Assembly (NCBI GenBank): GCA_009704425.1
Contig: WLEG01000035.1
Location: 1 to 11,589, forward strand
Length of the DNA: 11,589 nucleotides
Direction of reading: 5' to 3'
Origin: Actinomycetota bacterium
GTDB lineage: Bacteria; Actinomycetota; Acidimicrobiia; Acidimicrobiales; Ilumatobacteraceae
The notes under the pieces are model-generated. The model worked only from the letters and a program-made list of their open reading frames with translations, was not told where the DNA came from and ran no database searches. This document shows, one piece after another, positions 1 through 9,100 of the stretch. Position 1 is the first letter of the stretch. Each line of letters begins with the position of its first letter. Both the position numbers and the translations under genes were made by a program.

Positions 1-105
1 GTAGCCGGTGACAGCCGCCCCACCGTTGTTCGCCGGAGCCGTCCAACGCAGGGTCACCTGCGAGTCACCACCCGAACCCGCGAGACCGGTCGGGGCACCA
101 GCCGG
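1..105 (-). repeat. FN3 module 36, partial at the C-terminal side of the window
   Basis: Only strands A to C are present ('PAGAPTGLAGSGGDSQVTL' then 'RWTAPANNGGAAVTGY'). The frame is still open at base 1, so the array continues outside the window. No anchor (LPXTG, transmembrane helix) or C-terminal sorting domain is visible. Confidence 0.88.
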
Positions 106-3100
106 TCCCCGTGGCACGAAAGACACGTAGTTCGAGTAACTCGACGCCGAACCCCCGGCGGTGACCACTTGCACCCGGAAGATGTACAGGGTTCCGTTGG
201 TGAGTCCGGTCGACGCACCACCGACGGCCGTGGCCGAGGGGTTCGTCATGGCCGATGTCCACGTGGTCCCGTCGGTCGAACGCTCGACGATGTACCCGGT
301 TTGGATGACGTCGGTCGGAGCGGTCCACGTGAGGTTCACCTGCCCATTGCCGGATGTCCCCGACAACAGTACCGAGGACACGACGAGAGGTGTACCCGAG
401 ACCGTCGAGCTGAGTTCACCGACACCAGCGGCGTTGATGGCCGCGATCCGGAACGTGTACGGCTGACCGCCCGCGAGATCATCCACCGAGGCGTACGTCG
501 ACGACGTGCGAGTGTCCGTGATCGCGGTTCTCCACGTGATGCCCTCGTCTTCGGACACGTCGACCTGGTAGCCGATGATCGGCGTCCCTCCGGTCGAAGA
601 TGGTGCGGTCCACGTGAGGATCACCGATCCGCTGCCGGACGTCGCCAACGGAAGCGTCGGAGCCGACGCCTTGGCCGACGGAACGGCGACGACGCCGGCA
701 CTCGAGGATCCCTGGCCGGCGAGATTCACCGCACGGACACGGTACAGATACGTCGTTCCGTTCGAGAGCGAAGAATCCACGTGGCTAGTTGTGGTCACTC
801 CCGAGACGAGCGAGGTCCACGAAACTCCACCGTCGGTGGAGCGATCGACCAGATAGTCCACGACAGCACTTCCTCCGTCGGAGACGGGAAGGTTCCACGA
901 CAACGACACCACTCCGTCTCCCGCGACCGCGACCACCGCGGTCGGCGCCGAAGGTGTCGTCAGCGGAGTCGCGGCCGCCTCGTTGGATACCGCACCGGCT
1001 CCCGCCGCGTTGATGGCACTCACGCGGAACGAATAACTGGTCCCGTTGACGAGTCCGTTGACGACCACGTTGGTGCCCGAGTTGCCGGTGTTGGCGAGGG
1101 CGACGATCCACGTCGCACCACCATCGGTGGAACGCTCGACGCGGTACCCGGACACCGGGGACCCATTGGTGTTCAGAGGAGCGACCCACGACAGAAGTGC
1201 GGACGTGTTCGCACCCGTGGCCGACAACGACGTGGGGGCATCGGGCAAGGTGTACGCGGACGTGCTGATGGCCGCGGTCGGAGTTCCGACCCCGGCCGCA
1301 TTCACCGCGAACACTCGGAAGAGAATCGGAGCTCCATTCGTCAATCCGGTCACCGTCGCGGTGCGCAACCCGCCCGTGGTCGACACGGCCGAGGACCAGG
1401 TGATTCCACCGTCGAACGACTGATCGACCTTGTAATCGGTGATGGCGACACCACCGTTGGAAACGGGAGCGTTCCACGAGAGGGCCACTTGGCCGTCACC
1501 GGGGGCCGGCGTGAGGTTCGTCGGCGCGGACGGTGTCGTGAACGGCGTGACCGCGATGGGAGCCGTGGCCGCGCCCGTGCCACCGGCGGTGATCGCCGAG
1601 ACGCGGAAGTAATACGTCGTTCCGTTGAGCAACCCGGACTGCACCGACGCGGGAACCGCGGAACCGGTGTTCGCCGTGGCCACCGACCACGTGGAGGAGT
1701 CGAGGGAGCGCTCGACGAGGTAGCCGATCACGGGCAGGCCACCGGTGTCCGCCGGGGGCAACCAGGTGAGAACCGCTTGTGCGTTGGCGGCGAGACCGGT
1801 GAGGTTGACCGGAGCGGCCGATGGAGAACTCGGGATGGCCGTGGCGATGTTGGACGTCGCACCACTCCCTGCCGAGGTGACCGCACTGACGCGCAAGAGG
1901 ATGGTCACACCGTTGTCGAGGCCGTTCAACGAGTAGGTCGTCGCCGTCGTGCCGGTGTTGGCGACGGCATCCGTCCACGTGGTGCCGCCATCGACCGTTT
2001 GCTCGATGCGGTAACCCGTGATCGGATTACCACCGGTCGAGGACGGAGCGACCCAACTCAGTTGCGCTTGGCCGCTCGAGGCGGCCGCCACAAGGTTCGA
2101 CGGTGCACTCGCTGCCCCGTAGGGCGTGCCGGTGACGACGTCACTGGTGGCTCCCGGACCCGCCGCGGTGAGCGCGGTCACCCGGAACCCGTACAGCTGG
2201 CCGGCGACGAGATTCAGAACGGTGAAGGACGGCGTCGACGAGTACGTGTTGGAGGTCGCCGTGGTGAAGTCTCCGCTGCCACCCTGGCGATACTCCACGC
2301 GATAGCCGAGCACCGGATACCCGCCCGTCGTCGCCGGAGGCGTCCACGTCACGTTGACGCTGTTCAGCCGACCAGCAGCAGCCATCGCCGTGGGCGCACC
2401 GACCGTCTGCGTGGGTGTGTCGAAGATGACCGCCGGACTGGGGATGCCCGTCGACGTGTTCGACAGAACCGGTGTCACTCGGAAGGCGTACGTGGTGCCG
2501 GTCGTCAAACCGGTCACCACGTGCGTCAACAACGTGGTCGTCGCACCGGTGGGGGCACCGGCCGTCGCGGTGGCCGGCGTGAACGTGGCCGTCGACAACC
2601 CGCAGTTGATTGAGCAATACTCCACTCGGTAACCGATGACGGTGTCGCCGCTCGTTCGAACCGGGGCCAACCAGTTCAAGGAGACACTGGTGGACGATGC
2701 CGTCGAGTTCAACAATTGAACGGCCACCTGGGCGCTGGCGACCGGCGTACCGGCCACGATCACCGCGGGTCCGGTGGTGTTCGAGGCTCCGTACACGGCC
2801 CGCACGCGGAACGTGTAGGTGGTGCCGTTGACGAGACCGGTCGCCGTGTAATACGGCGCCGACACGCCGGTCGTGGTCGACGTCGGCGCCCCGGTCACGG
2901 CGGTCATCGCCGTGTAGGTACCACTCGACGCCGTGCACGTTCCGGTGCAGCGATCGACCAGGTAGCCCGACACCGCTTGACCGGCGGTCATCGGCATCTG
3001 GTCCCAGGTGAGCCCAACTTGGGTGTTGCCGACGACGGCCATCAGTGACGTCACCGTGTTGGCCGGACCTCCCGATGCCGTCGAGGGATCGCTGGAACCG

Positions 3101-6100
3101 GCCGGGCTGATGGCCACCACGCGATAGACGAACGACGCTCCGGGAGTCATCGCCGAGGTGTTGTCGACGCACGACGTGATCGCCGAACAGGTGACACCGG
3201 CGACGGCTCCGCTCACGAACGGTGTCGTCGACGTCGTCGTACCGAGAGTGGTCCACGTGGTGCCGTTGTCGGCGCTTCGCTCGAGGCGATAACCGGTCAC
3301 GCTCAGACCTCCGGAACTCACCGGGGCCGCCCAACCGAGGGTCACACGCTCGGTGCCTCCGGTCACCGTGAACGACGTCGGCGACGACGGTGCCGCCGAG
3401 GTGCCATAGGGGCCCGCGGGGAGACTGGGTGTGCCCTCGCCCATCGTGGTGAGCGCGGTGACGCGGAACGAATAACCCTGTCCGAGCGCGGACGTGACGG
3501 CGCTGTTCAACGTGTAGGTGGTCGCCGACGATCCGGTGTCGGCGATGAGCGTCGACCACGTCGCCCCCGTGAACGTGGCGATCGAGGTCGAGGGAACCAG
3601 ATACTCGATCTTGTAGCCGGTGATCGCGAATCCGCCGGTGTCACTCGGCGCCGTCCACGAGAGATTGAGGTTGTTCCCCGCCGTGACGACGGAGGGGGCG
3701 GTCAACCCACGGACCGGGATTCCCGAGGCGGAGTAGTGAGCGGAGATCCGCGCCGACGACAACGCCTTGTCGTAAACGGCCACCTCGCTCAGCGAGCCGG
3801 TGAAGAAGCTCCCGTCGGCGGAATAGCCGTTACCGATCACGAGTTCGCCCACGCCGGTGGGGACCGCACCACCGGACGTCGTGACCACCGTGGACGACTG
3901 ACGGGTGCCGTTGACGAACAGCTCCATGGTTCCGGTCGTCTGGTTGAAGACTCCGACGATGTGTGCCCACACGTTGGCCGTGAGGACTCCCGTTTGGGTG
4001 GCGAGCAACCAATGGGTGCTACCGGCGCCTTGCGCCGAGAACATCACCTGCGAGCCCTGCTGGAACAAACCGAAGTTGCGGGTGCCATTGGCGAAGTTGC
4101 CCCGCGAGATGATGGTCTGCCAGCGATTGACGCTGGTGGTGCTCGGACGCACCCACGCCTCGAGGGTGAACGATCCGCCGAGACGCATATCGGCGGTCGA
4201 CAAGGTCGACACCGTGCCCTGGAAACTCACGGGTGAGGTCGGAGCGGTCGTCGGATACGCCGCGGCGTTCGCCGCGGTTCCGGCGAACATCGCCGAACCA
4301 CTCGTGCCTCCGAACGGCGACGATCCGCCGAAGGTCACTCCGGAGGCTCCGACGGCGACCGCACGGGTGGCCCCCGAGGCATCCGTCGGGGTCGTGCTGG
4401 CCGCGTTGTTGAAACGGAACCACAACGTGGGTCCGTCCGTGGTCACGGTCGTGCCGTAGTTGTCGACGTTGGATGGATTTGCACTGACGACCGGATTGTT
4501 GCCGGTCGGAGCCGACGCCAAGGTGTACGGAACTCCGATGGCCACCGCGCCCGAACCGGTGCCGTTGGCGTTGACGGCCGAGACACGGAACGTGGTGAGA
4601 GTGCCGTTCACCAGTCCCGTGGTTCCCGCGGCCACCACACAGGCGGTGATCGAGGTGCACGTGAATCCACTGGTGGCACCGGTGACGAACGGCGTCGTCG
4701 CCGTCGTCGTGCCGAGCACCGTGTACGTGCCGCCCGACGCACAATTGGCGTTGCACACCTCGACTCTGTAGCCGGTGATCGTGGAACCACCGGTGACCGA
4801 TGGCGCGGTCCATCCCAGGGTCACCGATCCGGTGTTGGCCGCGGTGGCCGAGAACGCGACCGGAACTCCGGGTGCACCACCCGGGGTTTGCGCGGTCACG
4901 GAACCGGTGCCGACTCCGGCCACGGTTTGCGGGCGCACTCGGAAGTAGTGGACCGTACCGTTGGTGAGGCCGGTCACGACCAACGACGTGCTGGTCGCGG
5001 GAACGGTCGTCGAGACCGTGGTGAAGCCGGTGGTGGCCGTCGCGATGCACGCGGCGGCACTGCTGGTGCAGACGTCGACGATGTAGTTCGTGACGGACGC
5101 ACCACCGGTGACGGATGGTGCCGTCCAGTTGACGGTCACCGATGCATCGGCGGCCACCGCCGAGATCGTGGCCACCGCCGACGACGTGGTGAGAGGTCGG
5201 GCCGTGACGGTGGCATACGTCCCGAGGCCCGCCGTGTTCGTGTTGGCGGCGATTCGATAGGTGTACGTGGTGCCGTTGAGCGCGGTGGAGTCGGTGTACG
5301 TCAACGTGGCACTGGTGATGGTGCTGCTCAAGGTGGTCCAGGTGGATCCATCGGTGGAACGCTGCACGGTGTAGGTGTACGACGCCGGCGCGGGCGAACC
5401 GAGACTCGACGGCACCGCCCAACGCAGGATCACGGACGCGTTGCCCGCGGTCGCACCGAAGTTGGTGGGAGCCGAGGCGGTGCTCGCGACCGCCGCCTGG
5501 GGCACGGACACCGTGACCAGGCTGCCCGACGCGGCCCGCGCGTCAGCGATGGCGGTCGTCGAATTCACGGCGGTGATGGCGGTCACGGCGAAGGTCGACG
5601 ACACGACACCCGACGTCGGGGACACGGTGATGGAGAGTCCGCCCGAGTAAGCACCCGCCAACAAGCAGAAGGCGGTCGCAGAGGGGCAGGTCGTCGTCGA
5701 AACGGTCGTCGAGGAACACGCCGACTGTCCGGCGTTGCACCGTTCGATCGTGTAACCGATGACGGGACTTCCACCATCGGAGGTCGGAGCGAGCCAGGAG
5801 AGAGTCGCCACACCGGAGCCATCGATGGTGGCTACCAGATCACGCGGAGCGCGCGGAGCCGTGAGCGGCGTGGCGGTGGTGCTGGAGAAGGCACCGACGC
5901 CGACCGAGGTGGTCGCCGCAACGCGGAAGTTGTAGTTGGTGCCCAGAGCCAGGCCGGTGACGTTCACCGTGAGCCCACTCGGACGAGCGACCTCCACCCA
6001 GTTCGTTCCATCGGTGGAACGTTGGACCACGTAGTTGGTGACCGGACTGCCGCCGTTGTTCGCCGGAGCGGCCCACGTCAGGGTCACTCCCCCGGCCGCG

Positions 6101-9100
6101 TCGACGGTCGAGCCGAACGACGTCGGTGCCGAAGCCGTGCTCAACGGAAGAGCGGTGGTGACGGCGCCGACGTTGTTCGCGTTGGACGTGAGCGCGGTCA
6201 CGCGGAAGTAGTACGAGGTGCCATTGGTCAGACCCGACACGTTGTACGAGGTGACGAGACCGGTGTTCGGGGCCAACGTCGTCCACGTGGAGTTGTTGGT
6301 CGACTGCTCGACCCTGTACCCCGTCACCGCGGATCCACCATTCGACGTCGGGGCGGACCAGTCGAGGGTGGCCTGCGTGCTGCCGGCGGTGGCCGACAAC
6401 GCGGCCGGTGCCAGTGCCACGCCGAACGGAATCACGTCGGTGGTCGAATCGACACCGTAACCGAGGGCGTTCTGAGCACTCACCCGGTAGGTGTACTTCA
6501 CGCCGTTCACCAGCGAGGTGTCCACCCAGTTGGTGGTGTTCACGGAGTTCACGAGCAACGACCAATTGACGCCGTTGTCGGACGAACGTTCGACCTTGTA
6601 TCCGGTGAGGGTGTACCCGCCGTTGTCGGCGGGTGCCGACCAGGTGACGGTGGCCCGTCCGTCACCGGGAACCGCGTCGAGCAACGTGGGAGCCGAGGCC
6701 GTGCCACCGGGCGTGGCGTTCGTGGCGTACACGTTGGTCGACGTGCCCACACCGAAGTTGGTGATGGCGGCCACCGTGTAGAAGTAGTTGGTGCCGTTGG
6801 TCAGACCGCTGACCGTGTGGGTCGTTCCCGTGGAATTCGTCGAGGGAACGATGGTGGTGTACTGAGCCGTGGAGCTGCACGCGACCGTGGTGGATGCGGT
6901 GCACTGCGAGATCTGGTAGGCCGTCACCGGCGCGCCGCCCGGATCCTGAGGGGACTGCCAAGACAGCGCCACCGAGCCGTTACCGCGAACCGCGGAAAAG
7001 GCAGTCGGTGCTGTTGCCGCTGTCATCGGCGTTGTGGATGCGGCGGCACTCACAACGCCCAGGCCCCCTGGACTGGCGGCCGGACCCCCGTTCACGTACG
7101 CCGTCACCCTGAAGTAGTAGAGCACCCCGTTGGTGAGATTGGTGATCGTGCTGCTCGTCGCCGAAGTGTACGAATCGATGGTCCACGACGTGCCGTTGAC
7201 GCTGCGTTCGATCTGGTACCCGGTCAAGGTGAAACCACTGGTGTTGGTGGGGGCGGTCCAGGACAGGGTCGCCTGTCGGTTCCCGCGCACCGCCAACACG
7301 TTGGTCGGCGCCGCGACTTGAGCGAACGGCGTCGCGTACACCGGACTCGAGGTCGAGTCACCGATCGCGTTCACCGCCCGAACTTCCCAGAAGTAACTGG
7401 TGCCGTTCACGAGACCGGTCGTTCCATTGGTGTCCGTGAAGGTGAACGTGTTCGCCGCCACCGTCGTCAGCAACACTCCGTTTCTGAACACCTTGTAACC
7501 GGTGATCGCGTTTCCACCATCGTTCGCCGGTAGCGACCAGGAAACCGTGGCACGCCTGTCGCCTCCCTGAACGGACACGCCCAGCGGCGACAGCGGCACG
7601 GTGGCCGGAGTCACCGAGCCGAACGTGCCCCATGCACCCTGACCCGCCGACGTGATCGCGGCCATGCGGAAGGTGTACGGAGTTCCGTTCGTCAGACCTC
7701 GAACCGCGTACGTCGTCCCCGAGGCATCCAGGGTCAGCGTGGTCCAATTCGTGCCGTCGATCGAGTACTCCATCCGGTAGGAGATGATCGAGTAGCCACC
7801 GTTGCTCGTCGGCGCCGCCCAGGTGAGGGTGACGCGTCCGTCGCCTCGCACGGCCGAGGTGGTTCGAACTTCCGTGGGTACCGACATCGGAGTCGCGTTC
7901 ACGACGGTCGCGGTAGCCGCTCCCGATCCGTTCGCCGGAGTGATGCGAACGAGGTACGACGCACCCGCGGTGAGCACGCCGGTGGCCGAGCCCTGATTGG
8001 TGATGGTGACGGACGTGACGGAACCACCGACGCTCGTGGCGGTGGCCGACATGTTCGCCGTCGTGGACTGACCGGACCACGTGCCCCATGCCGACGTGTA
8101 AACACCCGTGCTCGCCGGAGCGATCTCGACCTTGTAACCCGTGGGCAACGGGGTCGACGGCGTGCGCCACGTGACGGTGACGGCCGAGGCCGTCGTGGTG
8201 ACCGTGGCCCCACCGATCATGTTCGGCACCGTGGTCGTGGTGGGCCACGCCGGCGCGACGATCGACGTGATCGACGAAGCGCCCGAGCCCTCCGCCGTGA
8301 GCGGCGTGACGCGGAACGCGTACACCGAGCCGGGCACGAGCCCGGTGACCACCGTGGACAACAACGGCACGCCCACGGAACTGCTGCCGAGGTTCGGCGA
8401 GATGGTGGTCCAGGTGGCCCCATCGTTGTCGCTCTGTTCGAGCATGTATCCGTAGATCGTCTGACCACCGTTGGACACCGGTGCCGCCCAGTTGAGCGTC
8501 ACCTGACCACTGGCGGTCGGCACTCCGTAGTTCGCCGTGGTCGCGACCGAGGCCGTGAGGCTTTGCGGTGCACTGGGGACCGATGCCGGCGTCGCCAACA
8601 CCATGGCACCGTGGATACTGCACGACGAGGCCGACGTGTCCGCCAGCGTCTCGTCACACGCTCCCGTGACGGCGCTCACGCGCGCTTGATACTGCGTTCC
8701 ATTCGTCAAGCCGGAGAAGGTGTACGACGTCGACGACGGGGCACCCGAGTTGCGCACGTACGTCGTCCAGGTGCAACTGGAGTAGGTGCACAGATCGAGT
8801 TGGTAACCCGTGACCGGGAGTCCACCGGAGCTGCTCGGTGCACTCCACGAGACGGTCACGAAACCATCACCCGAGATCGCCCGAACCAACGAGGGTGCGG
8901 CCGACGGGCCGAACGGCATGGCCGAGAGAACGGACGGGGTGCCGTCACCCTGGGTCGTGACCGGCGTGATGCGGAATCGATACGTGTTGCCGTTCACCAG
9001 GCCGCGCACGTCCATCGACGTGGTAGTGGTGACGCCGACGGGGAACCACAGCGAGCCGACGAAGTTCTGCTCGACGCGATAACCGGTGATCGTGCCCCCG

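Larger units (their letters stand above)
1..3717 (-). repeat. FN3 array after the LamG domain: modules 24-36
   Basis: Thirteen FN3 modules follow the LamG domain, the last truncated by the window. First bases in protein order: 24 at 3717, 25 at 3390, 26 at 3066, 27 at 2736, 28 at 2400, 29 at 2109, 30 at 1824, 31 at 1533, 32 at 1245, 33 at 954, 34 at 666, 35 at 384, 36 at 105. Modules 24-27 are 108-112 residues long and three of them carry Cys pairs. Modules 28-35 are 93-97 residues and contain no Cys. The array continues past the window edge, so the total number of modules is unknown. Confidence 0.92.

Noticed and set aside
169..2613. Plus-strand open frame of 814 codons, Arg/Gly/Asp-rich
   Set aside because: It mirrors the codon register of the FN3 gene on the minus strand. 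The product has no recognisable domain and is what a GC-rich gene with few TTA/CTA/TCA codons yields in antisense.
2141..3559. Minus-strand open frame of 472 codons, His/Arg/Asp-rich
   Set aside because: It is offset from the FN3/LamG frame on the same strand. The true frame encodes clear FN3 modules across the same bases.
3736..4236. Plus-strand open frame of 166 codons over the LamG domain
   Set aside because: It is the antisense of the LamG domain in the mirrored register. The minus-strand reading gives unmistakable LamG strands.
4019..5422. Minus-strand open frame of 467 codons, His/Arg-rich
   Set aside because: It overlaps modules 21-23 and the LamG domain in the wrong register, and has no domain signature.
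4888..7533. Plus-strand open frame of 881 codons
   Set aside because: Same mirrored register as above; the protein is low-complexity Arg/Gly with no domain.
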